Made by a program: the position numbers and the translations under genes. Source: JAPWJZ01 sp965279315 (GTDB lineage Bacteria; Pseudomonadota; Alphaproteobacteria; Micavibrionales; UBA2020). From it: a stretch of DNA of 64,000 nt. Positions 25,884 to 34,232 of the stretch are shown piece by piece. Numbering within the stretch: the first letter of the stretch is position 1; the number at the start of each line of letters is the position of its first letter. The notes under the pieces are model-generated. The model ran no database searches. It was not told the DNA's origin and saw only the letters and a list, made by a program, of their open reading frames with translations. The stretch is from contig OZ257145.1 of the NCBI GenBank assembly GCA_965279315.1, positions 2,728,001 through 2,792,000 of the forward strand, read 5' to 3'.

Positions 25884-26180
25884 ATGCAAACCGAATTTGA
25901 ACCCATCCTGATTGAAGATGTCGAAGCACCGATTGAAAACGCCATTCAGTACCGTGAATTTGGCCTGATCGCGAAACGTATCGCGGGTGCGGTGATTGCG
26001 GTTGCCATGCTTGTCGCGCTGCCGTCGCTGGAAACGAATAAAGTAATCGCAGACAACGTCTCGCTCGCAAGCCTTACCTGCTCCCCTGCGACCTCTTTCC
26101 TGCGTAAAGAAGGCTGCCAGACGCCGCGCGTGGATGCATCCACCAACGAGATCTTCACGCAAGTCATCAAAACCCAGTAA
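25884..26180 (+). CDS. Small single-pass membrane protein (98 aa)
   Basis: A GGAGG lies six bases before ATG 25884. The protein has an acidic N-terminus, a hydrophobic segment at about residues 33-52 (IAGAVIAVAMLVALPSL) and a C-terminal region with two cysteines (LTCSPATSFLRKEGC). The layout resembles the preceding 198-residue protein (acidic head, membrane segment, Cys-containing tail). No family is recognised, and the gene converges on the porin gene. Confidence 0.55.
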   Translation: MQTEFEPILIEDVEAPIENAIQYREFGLIAKRIAGAVIAVAMLVALPSLETNKVIADNVSLASLTCSPATSFLRKEGCQTPRVDASTNEIFTQVIKTQ

Positions 26181-26183
26181 CGC

Positions 26184-26975
26184 TTATTCCGTGCCGCCGA
26201 ATTTGCGGCTGACGGTGAACACGGCGGTAGCCGAACATCCGTCGGGGCATTGCGCTTCGCTCAGGTTAGTATCGATATATTCGAGCGTGAAATCGGTGCC
26301 TTGCCAATTATAAGTCGTGCCTAATGACCAGTCGTTATACGAGCCTACGCCATAGCGCGCCTTGTCATCGACATACTGGTGGCCGACGGATCCGGTCAGG
26401 CCAAAACCCGTTTCCATGATGGGCGCATCAGCCTGGAATTTTGTATAGACGCCCGTGCCGCTGTCGCCCGAGTTATCGGGCGTGTAGATGATGGTGCCTT
26501 TCGTATTCACGATGCCAAAGCTGCGGCCGACAGCAGCCGTAAATTCCACCAAGTCGTAATCAAGCGCATCGGACGCGCCGGGATAAAAGATGGCGTTCGC
26601 CATGAAATCCCAATCGAAGCCTGCCCATTCCTTCGCAAACCCGACATAGGTATCCAGTTCAAAATCAGCCTCACCGCCATCGTTGAAATCGACGTTGGAT
26701 GCCCAGACGCCGGCATAAAGACCGCTGTCATGTTCCCAGTCTATGCTGCCCTGGATGGCGGGCTTTTCGTCGCTCTGCGAAATACCACGGTCGCGGTAAT
26801 CGGTCGCGCCCGTCAGCTTGATGGAGAAATTGCCATACGGGCTGGCGGCAGCGGTTTCTTCCGCCTTCGGCTCGCCCGCAGGCGGCTGGACGGGCGATGC
26901 CGTTTCCTGCGCCAGTGCGGCGTGAGAAATAAAACATGTCAGCGCCGCAACCGCAACCAAACCCCGCAACGTCAT
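26184..26975 (-). CDS. TorF-family putative porin
   Basis: The ATG at 26973-26975 (MTLRGLVAVAALTCF) is chosen because it starts a typical signal peptide ending SHAALA-QE, with AAGGGG upstream; the frame is open further. The mature protein shows alternating beta-strand pattern with family features YGNFSIKLTGATDYRDRGIS, YAGVWASNVDFNDGG and FDWDFMANAIFYPG. This fits the Gcw_chp/TorF family of predicted outer membrane channels. A C-terminal CPDGC motif is unusual for a beta barrel. It lies 11 bases after the asparagine-synthetase-like gene, so they are probably co-transcribed. Confidence 0.85.
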   Translation of the reverse strand: MTLRGLVAVAALTCFISHAALAQETASPVQPPAGEPKAEETAAASPYGNFSIKLTGATDYRDRGISQSDEKPAIQGSIDWEHDSGLYAGVWASNVDFNDGGEADFELDTYVGFAKEWAGFDWDFMANAIFYPGASDALDYDLVEFTAAVGRSFGIVNTKGTIIYTPDNSGDSGTGVYTKFQADAPIMETGFGLTGSVGHQYVDDKARYGVGSYNDWSLGTTYNWQGTDFTLEYIDTNLSEAQCPDGCSATAVFTVSRKFGGTE

Positions 26976-26986
26976 TCCGCCACCCC

Positions 26987-28915
26987 TTATGATGAAATCC
27001 AGCCTTTTTCGTGATCGATGAATATCCTGAACCAAAGCTCCGTCACGAGCAAGGCAAAAACCTGCTTCTGCGACATGGCGCCGCCGCTCCTGGCATTTGC
27101 GACCATCTGGCGGATCGCCTGCGGCTCAAACAACCCGCGGCGGCGGATGCTTTGTTCCGACAGGCATACCTCCACCATATCGCGCAATGGCCCGCGCGCA
27201 AGGCACTGGTCAAGGATGCCCTTGCCTGATTGCGGCGACGGTACACGGAGCGGCGCGCCAGCAAAACCCGGCATCGCACGATCCACGTAATTGCGCAGCA
27301 GGACCTTGCGGCTGACTTCCGTACGGCGCAGGCGGTCGGGCACGCCCAGCATGAATGCGAACAGCTTGTGGTCCATGAACGGCAGGCGCACGCCGAGCGA
27401 GTTGAAGCCCGCCAGTTTATCCACGACCGTCAACGTGCCGTCTTGCAGCAAATGGTCGCCCTGCATGCCCATCAGCGCGGCAAGTGGCGTCGGCCAGGTC
27501 TGACGCGGCCGCTCGCGGTCGGTGAAGGCGCCCAGCACGGGCGCCATCGGGCCGCCGTAGATTTCCTGCCGGTCGCGCGCGTTGATCAGTGACGCCACGC
27601 ACATATACTGCTGCTGCAGCGTGCCGTGATGCATCGCCTCCGCGAAATCGACCAGCCGCTGTTTGTTGCGGGGGCCGATCTTGCCGGTAAAGTGCAGCTT
27701 GCGCGCAATCGTGGCGAGCGGCATGTAATCCTTCATGCGCGTGAAGGTCTTCCAGAAAAATTTCGGCATGCCATAGGCCGCCATCAGGCTGTCATGTTGC
27801 GGATAGTTCATGAAGAGGTTATTCGCGCCGATGCCCGACATCGCAACCTTGACCTTTGACGACGCCAGCCGCGCCATCAGGTGCATCGTCAATATGTTCG
27901 GGTCGGCGACCGGCTGGTCGAGCGCCCAGACAAGTTCGGGCAGCCTGTCCATGAATTCCGGCTCAAACTGGATCGAATGATGCACCGCGCCGATGCGCCC
28001 TGCAATTTCCGCAGGGCCTGGCACGCCGTCGATATCGCGGCCCATCGACCCTGAAAAAACGCTGATCGGCTTGCTGGTGTTTTTCGCCATCGACCACAGC
28101 AACGCGGCCGATTCAAGGCTGCCCGTCGCAAATGCGCCCAGCGACACATCGGGAATCTGGCGCAGCGCGACCGCTTCGTCGAACAGCGCATTGAATTGCC
28201 GCTGGAAATCTTCGTCGGTTTTCAGGGCGGGATCGGGCTTGGCATTGCTGTCCCACTGCCAATACGGCTCGACCGCCACATGCAGGCCGGGGTTCCAGAT
28301 CATGCGGTGGCCGGGGGGCAGCATATGGATGCCCTTGAACAGCCCCGCCTCGCCCGGCGTGTAGCCCAGCGTCAGGAACGCATCGACGCCGACAAGATCA
28401 GGCGTGGCGCGCACGGAGGGGTGTTCCAGCAACGACTTGATTTCGGATGCGAAGACAAATGAACCGGATTGCGTGGTGGTGTAATACAGCGGCTGCACAC
28501 CCATCGGGTCGCGCGCAAAGAACACCAGCCCCTTTTGCATGTCATGCACGGCAAAGGCGAAATGCCCGCGCATATGGTTGACGCAAGTGAAGCCATAGAC
28601 GCGGTAGAGGTTCAGGACAACTTCGGTATCCGTCTGTGTGCGGAAAACGATGCCTTTTTTCTCCAGCTTCTCGCGCTCTTCCTTGTAATTGTAAAGTTCC
28701 CCCGAAAATGCGATAGCGTATTGGCGGTCTTCGGAATAAAGCGGCTGCCAGTTTTCGTCGGGGTCGATGGTCGCAAGGCGGCACATGCCCATATGCACGG
28801 GCGGGTCGATGTGGAAGCCCTCGCCGTCCGGCCCGCGATGCTTCAGCTTGCGCACCATGGATTGCAGCACGGCCAATTCCTGCGGATTGCCCAGATATCC
28901 CGCGATGCCGCTCAT
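26987..28915 (-). CDS. Asparagine synthetase (AsnB)-like protein with both active sites degenerate
   Basis: The 642 residues align along the whole AsnB fold: N-terminal class II glutamine amidotransferase (HRGPDGEG, FSGELYNY, RDPMGVQPLYY) and C-terminal PP-loop synthetase domain. Key residues are lost. The nucleophile Cys2 is Ser (MSGIAGYLG). The oxyanion Asn of FNGE is Ser71. The pyrophosphate loop SGGxDS is TGSLES (264-269). The SGxGxDE motif is SGIGANN (360-366). The KxGFxVP block is also changed. It therefore probably does not make asparagine. The start overlaps the stop of the CNNM/CorC gene by four bases, and a porin gene follows. A regulatory or binding role is inferred. Confidence 0.85.
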   Translation of the reverse strand: MSGIAGYLGNPQELAVLQSMVRKLKHRGPDGEGFHIDPPVHMGMCRLATIDPDENWQPLYSEDRQYAIAFSGELYNYKEEREKLEKKGIVFRTQTDTEVVLNLYRVYGFTCVNHMRGHFAFAVHDMQKGLVFFARDPMGVQPLYYTTTQSGSFVFASEIKSLLEHPSVRATPDLVGVDAFLTLGYTPGEAGLFKGIHMLPPGHRMIWNPGLHVAVEPYWQWDSNAKPDPALKTDEDFQRQFNALFDEAVALRQIPDVSLGAFATGSLESAALLWSMAKNTSKPISVFSGSMGRDIDGVPGPAEIAGRIGAVHHSIQFEPEFMDRLPELVWALDQPVADPNILTMHLMARLASSKVKVAMSGIGANNLFMNYPQHDSLMAAYGMPKFFWKTFTRMKDYMPLATIARKLHFTGKIGPRNKQRLVDFAEAMHHGTLQQQYMCVASLINARDRQEIYGGPMAPVLGAFTDRERPRQTWPTPLAALMGMQGDHLLQDGTLTVVDKLAGFNSLGVRLPFMDHKLFAFMLGVPDRLRRTEVSRKVLLRNYVDRAMPGFAGAPLRVPSPQSGKGILDQCLARGPLRDMVEVCLSEQSIRRRGLFEPQAIRQMVANARSGGAMSQKQVFALLVTELWFRIFIDHEKGWISS

Positions 28916-30228
28916 GCGTAGGCTTCCTTATGCTGGGTCAGGCCTGGCGCGGTTGCGGTGAGCGGGTTGACCTTGACCAGCATCACCTGATTACGCTGCT
29001 TTTTCAAGATTTCAAAACGGCATTCGAAGAAATGGAACACCTGCCCCGCCGCCGGAATGCGTTGCGATTCAAACAGCACCAGCCCCGCCACGGTCGAATA
29101 ATCGTCATCCGGCAAAGACCAGCCAAGGTCACGGTTGAGGTCGCGGATCGTGACCTTGCCGTCGATGATATAGGCGCCGTCCGGCTGCGCGCGCACGCCC
29201 GATGCCGCAACGTCGTGCTCGTCGTCAATCTGGCCGACGATTTCTTCAAGGATGTCTTCCATCGTGATCATGCCGGTGACCACGCCATATTCATCGACCA
29301 TGATCGCGAAATGTTCGCGCCGGCGGCGGAAGGCCTGCAACTGGTCAAACACCGTCGTGGATTCAGGGATAAACCACGGCTCCATCATCGCGGCGGTGAT
29401 ATTGATTTTCGACACATCGCCGTTGCAGTGGCGGAGTTCCTGCAGCAGCAGCTTGGTATGCACGACGCCCACGATGTTGTCGGGGCTGTCGCGCCATGCG
29501 GGGATGCGGGTATAGGCGCTGTGCAGCACTTCATCGACGATCTGCGCCACGGGCATATCGAGGTTTATCATGTTGACGGAGCGGCGGTGGATCATGATTT
29601 TTTCCACCTTCACATCGGCAAGATCCATGATGGAGCGCATCATCGATCCCTTGCCCTGATCGGACGGGACTTCTTCCTCGGATTCCTTGAACAGCTCGAT
29701 TGCGCCGCGCAGTTCTTCCTCATGCGCGGTTTCGGAATGGCCGTGCGTGTCGACGCCGAAGGCCTTGAACATCACGCCGACGACCTTGCCGACGGTGATG
29801 GTGACAGGGGAAAACAGTGCGATGACAATACGCACCGGCACGGCCAAGGCCAGCGCCATGCGGTCTGCATGCATCAGGGCGTATGTCTTCGGCACGACCT
29901 CGGCAAAGATAAACACGATCACGGTCACGCCCATGGTCGCGACCACGACGCCGGTGTTTTCGCCCAGCACCTGCACCAGCACGGATGTTGCCAATGCCGA
30001 GGCAAAGATGTTCATGAAGCTGTTGCCGAGCAGCAGCGCGCTGATAAGCTGCTCTTTCTTCTCTCGCAGGTGCAGCACGAGGCTCGCCATTTTATTGCCG
30101 TCCGCCTCCAGCGCCACCATGCGCGCACGGGATGCGCCGGTCAGCGCCGTTTCCGCGCCCGCGAAAAAACCGGAGGCCAGCAGCATGCAGACAAATCCGA
30201 CAAGTTCAAACCAGTGGTTGGTGTCCAT
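28912..30228 (-). CDS. CNNM/CBS/CorC-HlyC family membrane protein (438 aa)
   Basis: The ATG at 30226-30228 (MDTNHWFELVGF) is preceded by GGAGAGA. The first ~190 residues form the DUF21/CNNM membrane domain (FAGAETALTGASRARM, FIFAEVVPKTYALMHADRMA). A CBS pair follows (MIHRRSVNMINLDMPVAQIV and FIPESTTVFDQLQAFRRRR), then a CorC_HlyC domain (TGMITMEDILEEIVGQIDDE). Members are linked to magnesium or cobalt efflux or homeostasis. It is 14 bases downstream of aroB and overlaps the asparagine-synthetase-like gene. Confidence 0.92.
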   Translation of the reverse strand: MDTNHWFELVGFVCMLLASGFFAGAETALTGASRARMVALEADGNKMASLVLHLREKKEQLISALLLGNSFMNIFASALATSVLVQVLGENTGVVVATMGVTVIVFIFAEVVPKTYALMHADRMALALAVPVRIVIALFSPVTITVGKVVGVMFKAFGVDTHGHSETAHEEELRGAIELFKESEEEVPSDQGKGSMMRSIMDLADVKVEKIMIHRRSVNMINLDMPVAQIVDEVLHSAYTRIPAWRDSPDNIVGVVHTKLLLQELRHCNGDVSKINITAAMMEPWFIPESTTVFDQLQAFRRRREHFAIMVDEYGVVTGMITMEDILEEIVGQIDDEHDVAASGVRAQPDGAYIIDGKVTIRDLNRDLGWSLPDDDYSTVAGLVLFESQRIPAAGQVFHFFECRFEILKKQRNQVMLVKVNPLTATAPGLTQHKEAYA

Positions 30229-30242
30229 GTTCTCTCCGTCCC

Positions 30243-31355
30243 TTATCCGCCGAAACGGCTGCGTAAAAATTCGCCGACTTTTGCTTCGTCGACGTCGTTT
30301 GCCACAAAAGACTTCCCGATGCCGCGCGCGAGGACGAAGGTCATCTTGCCGTCCTTCGCCTTTTTGTCGCCTTTCATGCGCTCCAGCATTTCCTTTGCGG
30401 TCACGGGGAATGGCGGTTTTTGCAGCAGGCCGGCGCGGTCGAGATGTTTGTCGAGCGCCTCCACATCCGCCGCAGGGCAAAGCCCTGCTTCGCGCGAGAA
30501 CCCGAAGGCGAGCTTCAGGCCAATGCCGACCGCTTCCCCGTGCAGCAGGCGGCCGTCATAACCGCCCATCGCCTCCAGCGCATGGCCGAAAGTATGGCCG
30601 AGGTTTAATAGCGCGCGGATGTCTTTCTGTTCTTTCTCGTCCGCTTTCACGATAGCCGCCTTGGCCTTGCAGCTGTATTCGATGGCGTAGGTCAGCGCGG
30701 CTGTATCGCCCGCCAATAATTTCTGGCCGTTCTGTTCCAGCCATCCGAAAAATTCGGGGCTGTCGATCAGCGCGTATTTCAGGATTTCGGCATAGCCCGA
30801 TTTCAATTCGCGTTCGGGCAGCGTGCGGAGCGTGCCGGTGTCGATCAATACCGTTTTAGGCTGATAGAATGTGCCGACAAGGTTTTTGCCCTGCGGCGAA
30901 TTGATCGCAGTCTTGCCGCCGACGGAACTGTCGACCTGCGCCAATAATGTGGTCGGCACCTGCACGAAATTGATGCCGCGCAAAATGATCGACGCCGCAA
31001 AGCCCGTGATATCGCCAATTACCCCGCCGCCCAGCGCCACCAGCGCCGATTTGCGGTCGAGTTTATAGCCAAGCGCTTTTTCGATGATGTGCTGCAGTTG
31101 CCGGAAACTTTTTGTTTCCTCGCCCGCCGGCAGGATGACGGGCGGGTACGGCGTGAAACCCGCGAATTCCAGCGCGTGCATGAAATCAAACAGGTAATGC
31201 TTCGCCACCTGTTCGTCGGTCACCACGCAGATTTTTTTGGACGGCAGCACGCTCTTCAGCATGTCGCCCGCGCGCGACAGCAGCCCCTCTCCGATATGGA
31301 TGTCGTAGGAGGCTGAGTCAGCCGCGACATTTACGATGCTATGCGTCACGGTCAC
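30243..31355 (-). CDS. aroB: 3-dehydroquinate synthase
   Basis: Second step of the shikimate pathway, converting DAHP to dehydroquinate with NAD and a divalent metal. GGGVIGDITGFAASIILRGI and VPTTLLAQVDSSVGGKTAIN are the NAD- and substrate-binding signatures, and RALLNLGHTFGHALEA carries a metal-binding His. The 370 residues are normal. The start overlaps the aroK stop by 17 bases, giving the common aroK-aroB operon. Confidence 0.96.
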   Translation of the reverse strand: MTVTHSIVNVAADSASYDIHIGEGLLSRAGDMLKSVLPSKKICVVTDEQVAKHYLFDFMHALEFAGFTPYPPVILPAGEETKSFRQLQHIIEKALGYKLDRKSALVALGGGVIGDITGFAASIILRGINFVQVPTTLLAQVDSSVGGKTAINSPQGKNLVGTFYQPKTVLIDTGTLRTLPERELKSGYAEILKYALIDSPEFFGWLEQNGQKLLAGDTAALTYAIEYSCKAKAAIVKADEKEQKDIRALLNLGHTFGHALEAMGGYDGRLLHGEAVGIGLKLAFGFSREAGLCPAADVEALDKHLDRAGLLQKPPFPVTAKEMLERMKGDKKAKDGKMTFVLARGIGKSFVANDVDEAKVGEFLRSRFGG

Positions 31356-31875
31356 GTTTCCATTTTTCCAGTTGTTCGATGATGATGCGCGCCATGTGCC
31401 GGGGCGACTGTTCGTCCGTCACCACGGTGATATCCGCTTCAGCGTAAACCGGATAACGCGCATCGATCAACTGCGACAATTTCTGTGTGCGGTCCACGCC
31501 GCGCAGCAGCGGCCGGTTGTCGGTGCGGGATGTACGCTCGACCAACGTTTCCAAACTGGCCTTCAGCCACACAGAAACCGCCTTGTCCTTCACCGCCCCT
31601 CGGATATCGGGCTGGATGAACGCGCCACCGCCCGAGGCCAGCACCTTCGGCCCGCTTTCCAGCAGGCGCAGCATGACCTTTTTTTCGCCGATGCGGAATT
31701 CTGGTTCGCCCAGCCGTTCGAAGATTTCGGGAATCGACATACCTGCGGCTTTTTCAATTTCCTTGTCCGAGTCAATAAACGGCATTTTCAGAAGGCGCGA
31801 AAGTTCGATCCCCACCCGGCTCTTGCCCGAACCCATCAGGCCGATCAGCACAATGATTTCGTGTGAAAATTCCAT
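31339..31875 (-). CDS. aroK: Shikimate kinase
   Basis: Phosphorylates shikimate with ATP. IVLIGLMGSGKSRVGIELSR contains the Walker A P-loop, FIDSDKEIE the shikimate-binding Asp, LASGGGAFIQ the conserved glycine motif, and TDNRPLLRG the lid Arg region. The 178 residues fit. It leads the aroK-aroB operon on the minus strand. Confidence 0.95.
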   Translation of the reverse strand: MEFSHEIIVLIGLMGSGKSRVGIELSRLLKMPFIDSDKEIEKAAGMSIPEIFERLGEPEFRIGEKKVMLRLLESGPKVLASGGGAFIQPDIRGAVKDKAVSVWLKASLETLVERTSRTDNRPLLRGVDRTQKLSQLIDARYPVYAEADITVVTDEQSPRHMARIIIEQLEKWKRDRDA

Positions 31876-32164
31876 ATTTTCCCGTAATTACAATGCGTTA
31901 GTTTCGCATTACCCTACGTTGAAATCAAGCATTGTGACCTTATATCTTTCCGTAAGATTTATGAAAAAAGGCTGTTGACTTATGCTCAGGCAATATGTAA
32001 TAAGTAAGCAGCTTTATGGTATATATCTTTTCCAGAGTCGCAGTGCGTCTATGATGCATAAACACAAAGGAAAAGGTGGTCAGGAAGCGAAGCAGGAAGT
32101 ATGCTAAGGCGCAAACTTCAGGACGGCTGAAGACAAAGGTCCACCCTAACAAGAGAGACTATAT
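31876..32164. other. Divergent intergenic region between aroK and the 32165 gene
   Basis: No convincing gene lies here. A promoter-like pair TTGACT (31975-31980) and TGTAAT (31996-32001), with a short 15-base spacer, faces the plus strand. Downstream DNA can fold as RNA: GGTGG (32075-32079) with CCACC (32141-32145), enclosing a CTTCAG-GACGG-CTGAAG hairpin (32116-32132). This may be a structured leader for the small membrane protein gene. Confidence 0.35.
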
Positions 32165-32320
32165 ATGTTATCGAGACTCGTTTTGGTCCTTGTTATGGTG
32201 GCGCTTATTTCTGCAGCGGGCGGCTTCGTGGTACTGGCGGCTTGGGACGTACCAGTGACGCAGACACCCGTGGAGAAGGCGCTCGACAACAGCCGCTTTC
32301 TTGAAAAGAGCTCTTTGTAA
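32165..32320 (+). CDS. Small single-pass membrane protein (51 aa)
   Basis: The frame runs from ATG 32165 to TAA 32318-32320, with AAGAGAGA upstream. The protein begins with a membrane helix (about residues 5-26) followed by WDVPVTQTPVEKALDNSRF. This WDxPxxxxPVEKxxxxxRF pattern recalls short alphaproteobacterial proteins found beside xerD and aroK. Function is unknown. Its position 5' of xerD and opposite aroK agrees with that context. Confidence 0.65.
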   Translation: MLSRLVLVLVMVALISAAGGFVVLAAWDVPVTQTPVEKALDNSRFLEKSSL

Positions 32321-32715
32321 GAAGATCCTCTCCATAAAATGTCTGTGACGTATGTCCCCGGATGCGAATCAAGGGTTTAGGGAAGCCCCGAGTCGTGCCC
32401 GCAGAAAGGCGATACCAATGCCTTAAGGCACTCAAATATGGGGCTTTTTAGGCATTGTGGACGGGTTATGGAGCAGGCACGAGACGAAGTGAAAAAAGGT
32501 AACGATTTTCATAGGTTTAAAGAAGTATCTGAAGTTGTTCTTTAAATCCGTGGAATACGAGAAATCAATTTTCACATATTCCCTCTTGCCTTTTCGTATT
32601 GGATACGGCTTTATGACCTAAAGTTCACTTGTTACGGAGGAGTATGCCTTTGGTTTAGCCACAAAAATGGCAAGTCAGGGGTGTACACAGAAACTTTAAA
32701 AAGGAGAATACTACA
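32321..32715. other. Intergenic region upstream of xerD
   Basis: No protein gene is supported in these 395 bases. They hold the nested hairpin at 32383-32449 and a second perfect inverted repeat, TTTAAAGAA (32516-32524) with TTCTTTAAA (32538-32546), which may be an operator or leader hairpin for xerD. An AAAAGGAGA ribosome-binding site lies just before xerD. Confidence 0.4.
32383..32449 (+). terminator. Nested hairpin with T-run, probable terminator
   Basis: AAGCCCC (32383-32389) pairs with GGGGCTT (32440-32446), followed by TTTTT. Inside it, GTGCC (32395-32399) pairs with GGCAC (32427-32431), and AAGGC (32406-32410) with GCCTT (32420-32424). It would end the transcript of the 51-residue protein gene, or be the 3' end of a small structured RNA. 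Confidence 0.45.
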
Positions 32716-33693
32716 ATGGCTCGTCCAGGTCGTCCCAGAATGCCCAAAGCTCCCCTTCCGGGAACTGTTGATGCATTCCTCGATATGCTCATCGCTGAAC
32801 GCGGTGCGGCACTCAACACACGTCATGCTTACGAGCGTGACCTTGCAGATGTCTGCGCTTTCCTGAAGAAACAAACCAAGGAAATCGACACCGCAAGCAC
32901 CACCGATCTCAAATCATATCTCGGCGAACTCGGCGGCCGCGAAAATGCAAAGAGCAAAGGCGGCGGCAAAACTGCTGTTCGCACGATCGCTCGCCGCATT
33001 TCTGCGCTGCGCCAGTTCTACGGTTTCCTTGTTTCCGAAGGCAAACGCTCGGATGATCCGACGTCGACCATCGAGAGCCCCAAGCAAACCCGTACCCTGC
33101 CCAAGATCCTGAGTGAAGACGAAGTTACGGTCCTCATCACGACGGCTCAAAAGCAAGGCGGCCCGGAAAGCGTCCGTCTCGTGGCGCTGCTCGAAATCCT
33201 GTACGCCACCGGTCTCCGCGTTTCGGAACTGGTCGGCCTGCCCCTGACCTCCATCGGCCCCGACAACCGTTACCTGACGGTTGAAGGCAAAGGCGGCCGC
33301 GAGCGTATGGCTCCTCTCTCGGAACCCGCTCAACGCGCGATGAAAGGCTACATGGACATCCGCGCCAAGTTCCTGATGCCCGACCGCACGGACAGCCAGA
33401 GCAAGTGGCTCTTCCCGTCCCGCACGTCGGAATCCGGCCACCTGACCCGCCAGCGCTTCGCGCAGCTCCTGAAAGAGCTGTCCCGCAACGCCGGCATCGA
33501 TCCGGAACGCGTCAGCCCGCACGTTCTCCGTCACGCTTTCGCGACCCACCTGCTGAAGCACGGCGCAGACCTCCGTTCGGTCCAGAAAATGCTCGGCCAC
33601 GCCGATATCGCAACGACCCAGATCTACACGCAAGTGGTCGGCGAACAGGCGAAAGCTGCCACCGATAAACATCCGATGGCAAAAGTCGGCTGA
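32716..33693 (+). CDS. xerD: Site-specific tyrosine recombinase XerD
   Basis: Resolves chromosome dimers at dif together with XerC. The N-terminal core-binding domain (residues about 15-110) precedes the catalytic domain. The catalytic residues are visible: Arg in ATGLRVSEL, Lys in EGKGGRERM, His and Arg in SPHVLRHAFATHLL, His in LGHADI and the nucleophile Tyr in TTQIYT. The 325-residue length and motif spellings fit the chromosomal XerD group rather than an integrase of a mobile element. AAAAGGAGA lies before ATG 32716 and a strong terminator follows. Confidence 0.93.
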   Translation: MARPGRPRMPKAPLPGTVDAFLDMLIAERGAALNTRHAYERDLADVCAFLKKQTKEIDTASTTDLKSYLGELGGRENAKSKGGGKTAVRTIARRISALRQFYGFLVSEGKRSDDPTSTIESPKQTRTLPKILSEDEVTVLITTAQKQGGPESVRLVALLEILYATGLRVSELVGLPLTSIGPDNRYLTVEGKGGRERMAPLSEPAQRAMKGYMDIRAKFLMPDRTDSQSKWLFPSRTSESGHLTRQRFAQLLKELSRNAGIDPERVSPHVLRHAFATHLLKHGADLRSVQKMLGHADIATTQIYTQVVGEQAKAATDKHPMAKVG

Positions 33694-33735
33694 GACGGAG
33701 AGCCGGAAGGCAATCTGTAAAAAGCGATAAGAATC

Positions 33736-33765
33736 AGGGGGATCTTGAAAAAGATCCCCCTTTTT
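33736..33765 (+). terminator. Rho-independent terminator after xerD
   Basis: AGGGGGATCTT and AAGATCCCCCT form an 11-base perfect stem around a GAAA loop, followed by TTTT. It is 43 bases after the xerD stop. Confidence 0.93.
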
Positions 33766-33836
33766 CATGTTTGACCGGGAGCAAAACTCGTTCCCGTTGG
33801 TTAGTGCCTCGAACAATCCATTAACAGGAGCACATC

Positions 33837-34070
33837 ATGATCAACGAAAACGAAGCAATCGAACCGCAAATGGAAGTCCGTTCGTCGGACGGCCTGCATG
33901 TCGGCACCGTCGACCACATGGAAGGTGAAAACATGATCAAGCTGGCGCGCACCGACAAGGCTGCGGGCGGCGAACACCATTACATCCCCATGGAATGGGT
34001 CGATCATGTGGACGCGCATGTCCATCTGTCCAAAACCGTCGCGGATGTCCGCGCGCAATGGCAGTCGTAA
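33837..34070 (+). CDS. DUF2171-domain protein (77 aa)
   Basis: A short PRC-barrel-like protein. The pattern MEVRSSDGLHVGTVDHMEG, MIKLARTDKAAGGEHHYIP and WVDHVDAHVHLSKT is diagnostic for DUF2171. AGGAG lies six bases before ATG 33837. The function is unknown; members are often linked to stress or envelope genes, which this context does not settle. It is monocistronic, with strong terminators on both sides. Confidence 0.85.
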   Translation: MINENEAIEPQMEVRSSDGLHVGTVDHMEGENMIKLARTDKAAGGEHHYIPMEWVDHVDAHVHLSKTVADVRAQWQS

Positions 34071-34094
34071 GACGTTAAAGCCTCACGGCTTTAT

Positions 34095-34133
34095 AAACGT
34101 GGAAGCCCTTGAAAAAGGGCTTCCACGTTTTAC
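34095..34133 (+). terminator. Rho-independent terminator after the DUF2171 gene
   Basis: A 16-base perfect stem, AAACGTGGAAGCCCTT with its complement, closes a GAAA loop (34111-34114) and ends in TTT. It insulates accA from the preceding gene. Confidence 0.9.
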
Positions 34134-34159
34134 TTATGGCAAAATAACACCCCAAACCT

Positions 34160-34188
34160 TTGCAAAAGCCCGCCATATTGAATATAAA
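34160..34188 (+). promoter_or_regulatory. Candidate accA promoter
   Basis: TTGCAA at 34160-34165, a 17-base spacer and TATAAA at 34183-34188. It lies between the strong terminator and accA, which needs its own promoter. Confidence 0.5.
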
Positions 34189-34232
34189 CATGCCTTGGAT
34201 AAAAGCGCATGACGCGCTTATGGAAGGCAAGC

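Noticed and set aside
28930..30561. A 543-codon plus-strand frame antisense to the CNNM/CorC gene
   Set aside because: The minus strand carries a clear CNNM-CBS-CorC protein with a good RBS; the plus-strand translation is His/Asp-rich and lacks homology or a ribosome-binding site.
32076..32258. A short basic open frame upstream of xerD
   Set aside because: It starts with GTG without a ribosome-binding site and overlaps the better supported 51-residue membrane protein in another frame.
32716..33693. The tyrosine recombinase as integrase of a genomic island
   Set aside because: Its length, motifs and housekeeping context fit XerD; no tRNA-adjacent att repeat, excisionase or island genes lie beside it.
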